From Candidatus Paralachnospira caecorum (GTDB lineage: Bacteria; Bacillota; Clostridia; Lachnospirales; Lachnospiraceae), in assembly GCA_904379015.1 (NCBI GenBank), contig CAJFHG010000030.1, positions 1-35,675 of the forward strand: 35,675 nt of DNA, in the 5' to 3' direction. The position numbers were made by a program, and so were the translations under genes. Below the pieces are notes generated by a model. The model searched no databases. It saw only the letters and a list, made by a program, of their open reading frames with translations, and was not told the DNA's origin. Shown here in pieces: positions 1-8,078 of the stretch. How positions within the stretch are numbered: the first letter of the stretch is position 1; each line of letters begins with the position of its first letter.

Positions 1-1135
1 TATTGCTTCCCGCGCCCAGGGGTGTGAAGCCGCTCAGGACATTGAATCCGAGTACGCAGGGCATGGAGAGTACGATGATCACAATGATGTTCACCAATAC
101 CGCTTTTCTTCTGGAACAGCCTGTCAGATCCGTAGCAAACGATATGATATTTTCAAACACGGCGATCACGGTGGATGCCGCCGCAAAAAACATAAAGATA
201 AAGAACAGGGTCCCCCATACATTGCCGAATTTCATGGCATTGAATACGTTGGGAAGGGTGATAAAGATCAGGCTCGGTCCTTCTCCCGGATTAACCCCGT
301 AGGCAAAACAGGCGGGGAAAATGATCAGTCCCGAGATCAGCGCCACCGTCGTATCCAGAGCCGTGATGCTGACCACCTCTCCGGCCAGTCTTCTGTCCTT
401 GTCAATGTAGCTTCCAAAAATGGCAATGGCGCCGATTCCCAGACTCAGGGTAAAGAACGACTGTCCCATGGCCGCGTAGATTGCTTCCCACAGCCCGTTC
501 TCAGCCAGCCTTCCGAAATCGGGGACCAGATAAAACTTCAGTCCCTCAAGCCCTCCGTCCAGAGTCACGGAATGGATCGCCAGCACGATCATCATGATGA
601 ACAGACTGATCATCATGACCTTAGTGACTCGCTCCACTCCTTTCTGCAGCCCCATGGCGCAGATGCCGAAGCACAGGAGCACCACCACGATCATCAGGAT
701 GGTCATCAGGAGCGGCCGGCCCGTCATATCCGCGAAGGCAGTCTCGATCTGAGCCGTGTCCATGCCCGCGAATCCGCCTGTAGCCATCTGATACATATAG
801 TAGAGCATCCAGCCGGAAATGGTGGTATAAAACATCATCAGCAGGTAGTTGCCTGCCATGGCGCCCCACTTGTACCAGTGCCACTTGGTTCCCTTCGGCT
901 CCAGTACATCGAAGGACCTGGCCGCGCTCCTCTGGCTGGCCCGCCCCACAGACAGCTCCGCCACCATGATCGGAAGCCCCATGATCAAAAGGAACAGGAT
1001 ATAGATCAGCACAAAGGCCGCTCCGCCGTACTGTCCCGTAATGTAAGGGAATCTCCACACATTTCCCAGTCCGATGGCGCATCCCGCGGAAATCAGGATA
1101 AACCCCAGCCTGGATGAAAATTTTTCTCGTTTCAT
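1..1135 (-). CDS. Sodium:neurotransmitter symporter (SNF) family transporter, C-terminus outside window
   Basis: Predicted inner-membrane Na+-coupled symporter with the LeuT fold, probably importing an amino acid or related amine; the substrate cannot be read from sequence. The 378 visible residues begin MKREKFSSRLGFILISAG and carry the family hallmark around residues 18-30 (GCAIGLGNVWRFPY, TM1 unwound region that binds sodium). Repeated hydrophobic helices follow, including a GQSFFTLSLGIG stretch (TM6 region) and an FFAAASTVIAVFEN stretch (TM8 region). Bacterial members usually have about 440-510 residues, so the last helices lie beyond base 1. The start at 1135 follows AAGGAG/GGGG elements in a structured leader. 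It lies downstream of argJ on the same strand but 135 bp away, so it probably has its own control. Family assignment is firm; substrate unknown. Confidence 0.93.
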   Translation of the reverse strand, partial: MKREKFSSRLGFILISAGCAIGLGNVWRFPYITGQYGGAAFVLIYILFLLIMGLPIMVAELSVGRASQRSAARSFDVLEPKGTKWHWYKWGAMAGNYLLMMFYTTISGWMLYYMYQMATGGFAGMDTAQIETAFADMTGRPLLMTILMIVVVLLCFGICAMGLQKGVERVTKVMMISLFIMMIVLAIHSVTLDGGLEGLKFYLVPDFGRLAENGLWEAIYAAMGQSFFTLSLGIGAIAIFGSYIDKDRRLAGEVVSITALDTTVALISGLIIFPACFAYGVNPGEGPSLIFITLPNVFNAMKFGNVWGTLFFIFMFFAAASTVIAVFENIISFATDLTGCSRRKAVLVNIIVIIVLSMPCVLGFNVLSGFTPLGAGSN

Positions 1136-1147
1136 ACTCTTTTTAAA

Positions 1148-1192
1148 CCCCTTTCTCCTTCAAAGGGGCGCATGAAACGAACCTCTTCCCCT
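1148..1192 (-). promoter_or_regulatory. 5' leader hairpin with RBS in the loop, ahead of the SNF transporter
   Basis: On the minus strand, CCCCTTT (1168-1162) and AAAGGGG (1154-1148) form a 7-bp stem whose 7-nt loop is GAAGGAG, the best Shine-Dalgarno match for the transporter gene. An upstream AGGGG (1192-1188) could pair with the CCCCT arm instead, giving two mutually exclusive structures. This is the geometry of a translational control element. No known riboswitch class was recognised. Confidence 0.4.
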
Positions 1193-1270
1193 CGAAGCTG
1201 TATATTTTCCGCCGCGCCGGCAGCTTCTTTCCGAAGAGTCCGCGCGCCTGTCCATACAGTATAGCACAAC

Positions 1271-2494
1271 TTACGAGCGGTAGTCAGCATTTATTTTTAC
1301 ATAATCAAAACTCAGATCGCAGCCCCAGGCGGTGGCAGAAGCATCGCCCGCCTTAATATCACAGATGGCTGTCACTTCCTCCTGAGAGAGGATCTTTGTG
1401 GCCTCCTCCTCGCTGTAGCCGGTGGAGACGCCGTTCTCCACGATCTTAAGCGTGCCGGCGCTGCTCTCAAACCAGATATCCACCTGCTCCGGATCGAACA
1501 TGACACCTGAATATCCCAGCGCGCACAGGATTCTCCCCCAGTTGGCGTCATGGCCGAAAATGGCCGCTTTGGTCAGACTGGAGGTCACCACGGACTTGGC
1601 CAGGATACGGGCATCTTCTTTGGTAGCCGCTCCCTTCACCGTTACCTCAAACAGGCAGGTAGCGCCTTCTCCATCTCCGGCGATTTTCTTCGACAGCTCT
1701 GTCATGACCAGACGGAGCCCTTCACAGAACCGGGCGTAATCCTCGTTTTCCTCTGTGATCTCCGGATTTCCCGCCAGTCCGTTGGCCAGCAGGAGCACGC
1801 TGTCGTTGGTGGAGGTATCTCCGTCTACGGAAATCATGTTAAACGTATCCACCACGTCGTCGCTGAGCGCTTTCTGGAGAAGAGGACGGGAAATGGCCGC
1901 ATCTGTCACCACAAAACAGAGCATGGTGGCCATGTTGGGATGGATCATGCCGGATCCCTTGCACATACCTGCCATCCTGACGGTCTTCCCGCCGATGGAC
2001 AGCTCTACCGCCACTTCCTTGGGCTTCGTATCTGTGGTCATGATGGCCTCCGCCGCCAGGGCCGCGTCTTCCCTGCCGCTGCCCAGGGCAGGCACCAGCA
2101 TCCCGACCCCCGCCTTGATGGTGTCCATGGGAAGCTGGGCGCCGATCACCCCGGTGGAAGCCACCAGAACCGCGTCCTCCGGTATGCCTAAAAGCTTTCC
2201 CGCTTCTCCGGCAGTCTCCCGGCAGCAGGCATAGCCTTCCTCGCCCGTGCAGGCGTTGGCCACGCCGCTGTTGACCACCACTGCCTGAGCGAATTTGCTT
2301 TCATGCACCACTTTATAATCCCATTTTACAGGCGCCGCCTTGACCACATTGGTGGTAAAAACGCCGGCCGCCCTGCAGGGCGCTTCACTGAAGATCATGG
2401 CCATATCTTTTTTGTGGCCCTTTTTGATTCCGGCATAAAGGCCGGCCGCCTGAAATCCCTTCGGCGCCGTAACGCCGCCTTCGATTCGTTTCAT
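1271..2494 (-). CDS. argJ: Bifunctional glutamate N-acetyltransferase / amino-acid N-acetyltransferase
   Basis: ArgJ transfers acetyl from N-acetylornithine to glutamate, recycling the acetyl group in arginine biosynthesis; many members also use acetyl-CoA. The 407-residue length is typical. The KGSGMIHPNMATML motif near the middle contains the Ala-Thr autocleavage site; the Thr becomes the nucleophile of the beta chain after self-processing. Other family blocks are visible: the N-terminal GVTAPKGFQAAG, the mid SVDGDTSTNDS and the C-terminal GHDANWGRIL. The start at 2494 has an AGAAAGGAAGGA-type RBS. It sits 18 bp after argC in the same direction, so argC-argJ form an operon. No argB, argD or argF is in the window, so the rest of the pathway lies elsewhere or left of this cluster. 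Confidence 0.97.
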   Translation of the reverse strand: MKRIEGGVTAPKGFQAAGLYAGIKKGHKKDMAMIFSEAPCRAAGVFTTNVVKAAPVKWDYKVVHESKFAQAVVVNSGVANACTGEEGYACCRETAGEAGKLLGIPEDAVLVASTGVIGAQLPMDTIKAGVGMLVPALGSGREDAALAAEAIMTTDTKPKEVAVELSIGGKTVRMAGMCKGSGMIHPNMATMLCFVVTDAAISRPLLQKALSDDVVDTFNMISVDGDTSTNDSVLLLANGLAGNPEITEENEDYARFCEGLRLVMTELSKKIAGDGEGATCLFEVTVKGAATKEDARILAKSVVTSSLTKAAIFGHDANWGRILCALGYSGVMFDPEQVDIWFESSAGTLKIVENGVSTGYSEEEATKILSQEEVTAICDIKAGDASATAWGCDLSFDYVKINADYRS

Positions 2495-2512
2495 CCTGAT
2501 CCTTCCTTTCTC

Positions 2513-3553
2513 TTAAGGGAACATGGGAATCTGAGTCAGTCCCGTATTTTCGGGAAGACCGAACATCAGATTCATGTTCTGCACTGCCTGCCCGGCCGCT
2601 CCCTTGACCAGATTGTCAATAGCGCCGATGGCAATGATCCTGCCTGTCCGCTCATCGATCTTAAAATTGATATCCACAAAATTGCTTCCTTCCACCCAGC
2701 GGGTCTCCGGGAATACGCCCTCAGGAAGCATCCGGATAAAATATTCATTTCCGTAATACCGGTCGTATACCGCTCTGACCTCCCCGTAAGTGGTCTTCTT
2801 TTTCAGCACGGCATATGTAGTCGCCAGAATGCCTCTGTTCATGGGAACCAGATGCGGCGTAAAATTCAGGACCACCTTCTGGCCGCATGCGTACCCGAGC
2901 TGTTCTTCAATCTCCGGCGTATGGCGGTGGCTGGCGATTCCGTAGGCCTTTATGCTTTCGTTGACTTCGCAGAACAGATTGGGAACCTTCGCCCCGCGTC
3001 CTGCTCCCGACGTACCTGATTTCGCGTCGATAATAATAGAAGAGACATCCACAAGGCCTTCTTTGACCAGCGGATACAGCGTCAGGATCGAGCAGGTGGT
3101 ATAGCAGCCGGGATTGGCCACAAGCCTTGCTCTCTTCACATCCTCTCTGTTGATCTCGCACAAACCATATACTGCCTCTGGAATATACTGGGGACTCTTA
3201 TGTTCCAGCCCGTACCATTTTTCGTACACATCCACATCTTTTATGCGGAAATCCGCGCTCAGGTCCACGACCTTTGTCCTGGAAAGTATTCCGTCATTGA
3301 CCAGAGAGGCACACAGTCCCTGAGGCGTCGCCGTAAAGATCACATCAGCCTCCTCTGAAAGCGCTTCCATATTGTCGTCGAGACATTCCGCGTCCACCAT
3401 GCGAAACATATTTCTGTATATGGACGCATATTCCTGTCCCACATAACTCCTGGAGCCGTACCAGACGATCTCCGCTTCCGGATGGCCCAGAAGGAGCCGC
3501 GCCAGCTCAGCGCCGGCATATCCGGTCGAACCGATGATTCCTGCTTTTATCAT
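2513..3553 (-). CDS. argC: N-acetyl-gamma-glutamyl-phosphate reductase
   Basis: ArgC catalyses NADPH-dependent reduction of N-acetylglutamyl phosphate to the semialdehyde, the third step of arginine synthesis. The 346-residue protein begins MIKAGIIGSTGYAGAELARL, with a Rossmann nucleotide-binding motif (GSTGYAG). The active-site cysteine is in NPGCYTTC, and the HRHTPEIEEQ block supplies the conserved histidine. The start at 3553 is chosen because AGAAAGGA lies just upstream and the protein then opens directly with the Rossmann strand; an upstream in-frame ATG at 3583 would add ten residues outside the family. It is first in argC-argJ and divergent from argG across a 292-bp region with ArgR-like boxes. 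Confidence 0.97.
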   Translation of the reverse strand: MIKAGIIGSTGYAGAELARLLLGHPEAEIVWYGSRSYVGQEYASIYRNMFRMVDAECLDDNMEALSEEADVIFTATPQGLCASLVNDGILSRTKVVDLSADFRIKDVDVYEKWYGLEHKSPQYIPEAVYGLCEINREDVKRARLVANPGCYTTCSILTLYPLVKEGLVDVSSIIIDAKSGTSGAGRGAKVPNLFCEVNESIKAYGIASHRHTPEIEEQLGYACGQKVVLNFTPHLVPMNRGILATTYAVLKKKTTYGEVRAVYDRYYGNEYFIRMLPEGVFPETRWVEGSNFVDINFKIDERTGRIIAIGAIDNLVKGAAGQAVQNMNLMFGLPENTGLTQIPMFP

Positions 3554-3589
3554 AGCCGTATCCTTTCTGTTTTCCCCGCACATGACATG

Positions 3590-3607
3590 CGTTTATTTTT
3601 ATGCATT
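3590..3607 (-). promoter_or_regulatory. Putative ArgR/AhrC operator (ARG box) ahead of argC
   Basis: Read on the minus strand, AATGCATAAAAATAAACG matches the Bacillus AhrC box CATGAATAAAAATTCAAG at 13 of 18 positions by eye. It lies about 40 bp upstream of the argC start. A weaker related palindrome, TGTATTTTATGCA, is at 3613-3625. Arginine-dependent repression of argC-argJ is the expected role. Confidence 0.45.
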
Positions 3608-3745
3608 CTAAATGTATTTTATGCATTTCCATGAATCAGCCGCACCGCCGCGCTTCCGGACGCTCCGTCCTCTCATGGAACATTTCATAATTATAAACCA
3701 ACGTCAGTCATTATGCAACTGCTTTTTAATATTTCAATTTAGGGG

Positions 3746-3774
3746 TTGCATTTTCTTCTCAGATGTTGTATATT
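3746..3774 (+). promoter_or_regulatory. argG promoter
   Basis: TTGCAT (3746-3751), a 17-nt spacer and TATATT (3769-3774) form a good sigma-A promoter about 70 nt ahead of argG. The -10 is overlapped by an ARG-box-like sequence at 3765-3782. Confidence 0.7.
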
Positions 3775-3782
3775 TATTCCTG
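3765..3782 (+). promoter_or_regulatory. Putative ArgR/AhrC operator over the argG -10
   Basis: GTTGTATATTTATTCCTG matches the reverse complement of the Bacillus AhrC consensus at 14 of 18 positions by eye. It covers the argG -10 hexamer, a position where a bound repressor would exclude RNA polymerase. Together with the box near argC, this suggests co-ordinated arginine repression of both divergent units. Confidence 0.5.
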
Positions 3783-3845
3783 CAATCCATAAGCAAACGC
3801 ATTGAAGCATACACCAATACAAGTATGATCGAGGAGGATACGATT

Positions 3846-5066
3846 ATGGCGAAAGAAAAAGTAATTCTTGCTTATTCCGGCGGTCTGGACACGTCTGTAC
3901 TGATCCCCTGGCTGAAGGAAAACTATGATTATGAAGTGATCTGTGTCTGCATTGATGTCGGACAGGGCAGCGAGCTGGACGGTCTGGAAGAGAGAGCCAT
4001 TTCCACAGGCGCATCCAAGCTTTATATCGAGCATGTCGTGGATGAATTCTGCGACGAATACATTCTTCCCTGCATCAAGGCAGGCGCCGTATATGAAAAC
4101 AGCTATTTACTGGGCACCGCGATGGCAAGACCGCTGATCGCCAAGATCCTGGTGGACATCGCCAAAAAAGAGGGCGCTGTCGCCATCTGCCACGGCGCTA
4201 CCGGCAAGGGCAACGATCAGGTCCGCTTTGAGCTGGGCATCAAGGCTCTGGCTCCCGAGATCAAGATCATCGCTCCCTGGAGAATCTGGGATATGAAATC
4301 CCGCGAGGACGAGCTGGCATACTGCGAAAGCCACAACATCAAGCTGCCCTTCAAGGCGGACTCCAGCTACAGCCGCGACAGAAACCTCTGGCATATCAGC
4401 CATGAGGGCCTTGAACTGGAAGATCCCGCATGCGCGCCCAACTATGATCACATGCTGGTACTCAGCCAGACCCCTGAAAAGGCTCCCGATGAAGGCGAGA
4501 TCATTTCCATCTCCTTTGAAGCAGGCAAGCCCGTCGCGCTGAACGGCCAGAAAATGAAGCTTTCCGAGATCATCGCAGAACTGAACAAGCTGGGCGGAAA
4601 ACACGGCATCGGCATTGTCGATATCGTGGAAAACCGTATGGTAGGCATGAAGTCCCGCGGCGTATATGAGACCCCCGGCGGCACCATCCTGATGGCAGCC
4701 CACGCCCAGCTGGAAGAGCTGATCCTTGATAAAGAAACCATGAATATGAAGAAAGATGTGGGAAACAGATTTGCAGATATCGTATATTCCGCAAAATGGT
4801 TCTCCCCTCTGCGCGAAGCCTGCCAGGCATTTGTGGAATCCACCCAGAAATACGTGACCGGCGAGTGCAAAATGAAGCTTTATAAAGGCAACATCATCAA
4901 GCAGGGCACCACTTCTCCCTATTCCATGTACAATGAAAGCATTGCCTCCTTCACAACAGGCGATCTCTACGATCACCACGACGCAGAAGGATTCATCAAT
5001 CTGTACGGCCTGTCCACCACAGTACGCGCAATGAAGATGAAGGAAGTAGAAGGCAGCAAATCATGA
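3846..5066 (+). CDS. argG: Argininosuccinate synthase
   Basis: ArgG condenses citrulline and aspartate using ATP to make argininosuccinate, the penultimate step to arginine. The 406-residue protein starts [19 protein letters not shown], with the N-type ATP pyrophosphatase P-loop (AYSGGLDTS). Later blocks include [27 protein letters not shown] and the C-terminal [11 protein letters not shown], all usual for the family. The start is set by GAGGAGG eight bases upstream; the reading frame stays open further upstream but has no family similarity or RBS there. argH does not follow; a terminator does. It is transcribed divergently from argC-argJ. Confidence 0.98.
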   Translation: MAKEKVILAYSGGLDTSVLIPWLKENYDYEVICVCIDVGQGSELDGLEERAISTGASKLYIEHVVDEFCDEYILPCIKAGAVYENSYLLGTAMARPLIAKILVDIAKKEGAVAICHGATGKGNDQVRFELGIKALAPEIKIIAPWRIWDMKSREDELAYCESHNIKLPFKADSSYSRDRNLWHISHEGLELEDPACAPNYDHMLVLSQTPEKAPDEGEIISISFEAGKPVALNGQKMKLSEIIAELNKLGGKHGIGIVDIVENRMVGMKSRGVYETPGGTILMAAHAQLEELILDKETMNMKKDVGNRFADIVYSAKWFSPLREACQAFVESTQKYVTGECKMKLYKGNIIKQGTTSPYSMYNESIASFTTGDLYDHHDAEGFINLYGLSTTVRAMKMKEVEGSKS

Positions 5067-5094
5067 TCTGAATGATCATGTTCCTGAATGATCA

Positions 5095-5130
5095 GGGCAG
5101 ACTCCTCATCAGGCGGTGTCTGCCCTTTTT
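5095..5130 (+). terminator. argG terminator
   Basis: GGGCAGAC (5095-5102) pairs with GTCTGCCC (5118-5125), followed directly by TTTTT. This is a clear intrinsic terminator 28 bp after the argG stop. Confidence 0.88.
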
Positions 5131-5155
5131 GTATTGCGGCGCATCCGGCGCCTTT

Positions 5156-5209
5156 AAAAAGGGAAGAGGTTCCGGCAGCCTGCCAGGCTCCTGGAACTTC
5201 TTCCCTTTT
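5156..5209 (-). terminator. typA terminator (possibly bidirectional)
   Basis: A long stem pairs 5156-5173 with 5193-5209 (AAGGGAAGAGGTTCC against GGAACTTCTTCCCTT). On the minus strand it ends in a run of T. It lies just past the typA stop and back to back with the argG terminator, separating convergent genes. Confidence 0.8.
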
Positions 5210-5218
5210 CCGGGTTTC

Positions 5219-7051
5219 TTATTTATTACTGATCGAGGCTCTTTTTCTCATCCGGGAATCCAGGATCTTTTTGCGCAGCCGCAGATGCTCCGGCGTTACC
5301 TCCAGAAGCTCATCGGTGTCAATAAAATCCAGCGCCTGCTCCAGGCTCATGATCACCGGAGGCGTCAGCTTCAGCGCTTCATCCGACCCGGAAGACCTGG
5401 TGTTGGTCAGATGCTTGGTCTTGCAGACATTCACTTCAATGTCTTCTGTCTTGCCGCTGACTCCCACCACCATGCCGCTGTAAACCTTCTCGCCGGGTCC
5501 TATAAACAGGCTTCCCCTCTCCTGGGCATTGAACAGTCCATAGGTCACGCTTTCCCCTGTCTCGAAAGCGATCAGAGAACCCTGACGGCGGTAACTGATG
5601 TCCCCTTTATAGGGCGCGTAGCCGTCGAACAGCTGATTCATAACCCCGTTGCCCTTTGTATCGGTCAGGAAATCGCCCCTGTATCCGATCAGTCCTCTGG
5701 AAGGAATGGAAAATTCCATCCTGGTGTAGCCTGTGCCGGAGGGAGACATACCCTGCAGCTCGCCTTTCCGAAGCGACAGCTTCTGGATCACGGTCCCGGA
5801 AAATTCTTCCGGCACATCGATATAAACCAGTTCCATGGGCTCCAGCCGTCTGCCCTTCTCATCCTGCTTGTAAATAACCTCAGCCTTGCTGACCGCGAAC
5901 TCATAGCCCTCACGGCGCATGTTCTCAATCAGCACAGACAGATGAAGCTCGCCCCGTCCTGCCACCTTAAACCGGTCGGCGTCCTCCGTCTCCTCCACTC
6001 TGAGACTGACATCCGTGTTCAGCTCCCGGAACAGACGGTCTCTCAGATGGCGCGAGGTCACATACTTGCCTTCTGTCCCAGCCAGGGGACTGTCGTTGAC
6101 CATAAACTGCATGGCGATCGTCGGTTCCGAAATCTTCTGGAATGGAATGGCACAGGGATGCTCCGGCGAGCACAGCGTATCGCCGATATGCAGATCGGCA
6201 ATGCCGGAAATGGCCACGATCGACCCGATCCGCGCTTCTTCTACTTCTACCTTGTTCAGGCCGTCGAACTCATAAAGCCTGCTGACCCTCACCTTTTTCT
6301 GCTTGTCCGGATCATGATGATTGACGATGACCGCCTCCTGATTCACCTTCAGGCAGCCATTGTCCACCTTTCCCACTCCGATGCGTCCCACATACTCATT
6401 ATAATCAATGGTACTGATCAGCACCTGGAGCGGCGCGTCCGGATCTCCTTCGGGAGCCGGAATATGATCGATAATCGTATCAAACAGCGGTTTCATATCC
6501 TTCGGCTCATCCTTCAGGTCAAGCACTGCATATCCGCCCTTGGCCGACGCGAACACAAACGGGCAGTCCAGCTGCTCATCCGACGCGTCCAGTTCGATCA
6601 GAAGCTCCAGAACCTCATCGATCACCTCTTCCGGTCTGGCTTCCGGCCTGTCGATCTTATTGATGCACACGATCACAGACAGATCCAGCTCCAGAGCCTT
6701 CTGAAGCACGAATTTTGTCTGGGGCATGGCACCCTCAAAGGCGTCTACCACCAGGATCACGCCGTTTACCATCTTCAGCACGCGCTCCACCTCGCCGCCG
6801 AAGTCCGCATGTCCTGGCGTATCAATGATATTGATCTTGGTCCCCTGATAGGTCACGGCTGTATTTTTGGAAAGAATCGTGATTCCCCGCTCCCGCTCGA
6901 TGTCATTGGAATCCATGACTCTCTCCGCCACTTCCTGGTTGGCGCGGAACACGCCGCTCTGCTTCAGCAGCTGATCCACCAGGGTGGTCTTTCCGTGGTC
7001 TACATGGGCTATAATCGCAACATTTCTGATATCTTCTCTCGTGGTTTTCAT
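5219..7051 (-). CDS. typA: Translational GTPase TypA/BipA
   Basis: Ribosome-binding GTPase of the elongation-factor class, linked to late 50S assembly and stress or cold adaptation. The 610 residues fit the family. GTPase motifs are in order: G1 AHVDHGKTT (16-24), G2 region RERGITIL, G3 DTPGHADF, G4 NKID. Domain II, the EF-G-like domains and the BipA-specific C-terminal domain follow; the signature [20 protein letters not shown] is EF-G domain III/V-like. The protein opens [20 protein letters not shown] and ends in a basic tail. It is monocistronic: it has its own promoter upstream and a terminator downstream. Confidence 0.97.
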   Translation of the reverse strand: MKTTREDIRNVAIIAHVDHGKTTLVDQLLKQSGVFRANQEVAERVMDSNDIERERGITILSKNTAVTYQGTKINIIDTPGHADFGGEVERVLKMVNGVILVVDAFEGAMPQTKFVLQKALELDLSVIVCINKIDRPEARPEEVIDEVLELLIELDASDEQLDCPFVFASAKGGYAVLDLKDEPKDMKPLFDTIIDHIPAPEGDPDAPLQVLISTIDYNEYVGRIGVGKVDNGCLKVNQEAVIVNHHDPDKQKKVRVSRLYEFDGLNKVEVEEARIGSIVAISGIADLHIGDTLCSPEHPCAIPFQKISEPTIAMQFMVNDSPLAGTEGKYVTSRHLRDRLFRELNTDVSLRVEETEDADRFKVAGRGELHLSVLIENMRREGYEFAVSKAEVIYKQDEKGRRLEPMELVYIDVPEEFSGTVIQKLSLRKGELQGMSPSGTGYTRMEFSIPSRGLIGYRGDFLTDTKGNGVMNQLFDGYAPYKGDISYRRQGSLIAFETGESVTYGLFNAQERGSLFIGPGEKVYSGMVVGVSGKTEDIEVNVCKTKHLTNTRSSGSDEALKLTPPVIMSLEQALDFIDTDELLEVTPEHLRLRKKILDSRMRKRASISNK

Positions 7052-7113
7052 GGCTTCGCCTGCTTCCCTCTTCTCATCTCTTACAACTCAGTCAACTGTA
7101 TTCACAATTTCCT

Positions 7114-7143
7114 ATATTAGCACACTCCACGACTGATTGGCAA
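7114..7143 (-). promoter_or_regulatory. Candidate typA promoter
   Basis: On the minus strand, TTGCCA (7143-7138), an 18-nt spacer and TAATAT (7119-7114) resemble a sigma-A promoter about 65 nt upstream of typA. Confidence 0.5.
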
Positions 7144-7151
7144 GAGGAAAA

Positions 7152-7182
7152 TCAGCCGGCTGTTCCGCAGGCTTACGGCTGA
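7152..7182 (-). terminator. Weak candidate terminator after mscS
   Basis: TCAGCCG and CGGCTGA form a 7-bp stem on the minus strand that overlaps the mscS stop codon, followed by TTTTCC. The T tract is poor, so termination may be partial. Confidence 0.4.
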
Positions 7183-8075
7183 GATTTAATATGGACATCC
7201 AGCTGTCCGTAGGGAATCTCGATTCCTTCTTCATCAAAGACCATTTTAATGGCCTCCGTCATATCCCATTTGCATCTCCAGTAATCGCCTGTTCTGGTCC
7301 AGCAGCGGCATCCCAGCGTCACCGCGCTGTCGTCCAGACTGGAGACATAGGCAAAGTGCTCTTCCTCCTTCAGGACCATGGGATTCTCCTCGATGAGCCG
7401 GACCAGAAGCTCCTTGGCCTTTTTAAGATCCGATTCATAGGAAATCCCCACCTTCAGATCCAGCTGCCTTTTTTCCTGGGATGTCACATTGGTCAGGCTG
7501 CTGTTGGACAGGGTTCCGTTGGGCACCACAATGACCCGGTTGTCCATGGTGACAAGCTCCGTGTATACAAGACCGATACTGCGGACAGTCCCCTCATTTT
7601 TATTGGTATCTTCTATTATATAGTCTCCAACCTTGAAGGGCTTTAACACCAGGATCAGCAATCCGCCCGCGAAATTGGTCAGACTGCCCTGCAGCGCAAG
7701 ACCGAGCGCCACTGTGACAGAGCTGGCGATCGTCGCGAAGGAGGTGGGCTGTACTCCCGCCACAGACAGAATCAGCAGAAGCAGCAGAATATAGCCAACC
7801 GCGTTGACCAGATATTTGATAAACTTCCGGACTGTGATCTCCGCTCCCGCCCGCTCCATGGAACGGACCGTGATCCTGACCAGCATGCGGATCAGCTTTC
7901 TGCCGATCAGGAACAGGACTATGGCAGCCACTGTCTTGATCCCGAATACCGCGGCCTGCACCGGCAGACCGTCCAGAAAGCTCTCCAGCTGCCTGCTGTA
8001 GGTATTTCCGATCTGCTCCACCGCCTCCGCCACATCCGCCGCCATGGTTTCTTCTGCCTGTAATAATTGGATCAT
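7173..8075 (-). CDS. Small-conductance mechanosensitive channel, MscS family
   Basis: Membrane channel that opens under membrane tension to release solutes during hypo-osmotic shock. The 300-residue protein has an N-terminal periplasmic-side segment, then three predicted helices. The third is the pore-lining Gly/Ala helix (VALGLALQGSLTNFAGGLL), followed by the diagnostic beta-domain start KPFKVGDYI. A soluble alpha/beta vestibule domain completes it. The length matches E. coli MscS (286). The start at 8075 has GGAGGAAT eight bases upstream, located inside the end of glgB. The glgB stop is only 3 bp away, so the two genes are co-transcribed and probably translationally coupled. Confidence 0.94.
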   Translation of the reverse strand: MIQLLQAEETMAADVAEAVEQIGNTYSRQLESFLDGLPVQAAVFGIKTVAAIVLFLIGRKLIRMLVRITVRSMERAGAEITVRKFIKYLVNAVGYILLLLLILSVAGVQPTSFATIASSVTVALGLALQGSLTNFAGGLLILVLKPFKVGDYIIEDTNKNEGTVRSIGLVYTELVTMDNRVIVVPNGTLSNSSLTNVTSQEKRQLDLKVGISYESDLKKAKELLVRLIEENPMVLKEEEHFAYVSSLDDSAVTLGCRCWTRTGDYWRCKWDMTEAIKMVFDEEGIEIPYGQLDVHIKSQP

Positions 8076-8078
8076 GTA

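Noticed and set aside
1165-1200. preQ1-like AGAGGTTC stretch in the SNF leader
   Set aside because: The second half (CCCTCT plus A-rich tail) is missing and the fold does not fit a preQ1-I pseudoknot.
5072-7120. Long plus-strand frame (682 codons) over typA
   Set aside because: It is the antisense of typA, Arg/His/Gln-rich with no family motifs; typA has complete GTPase motifs.
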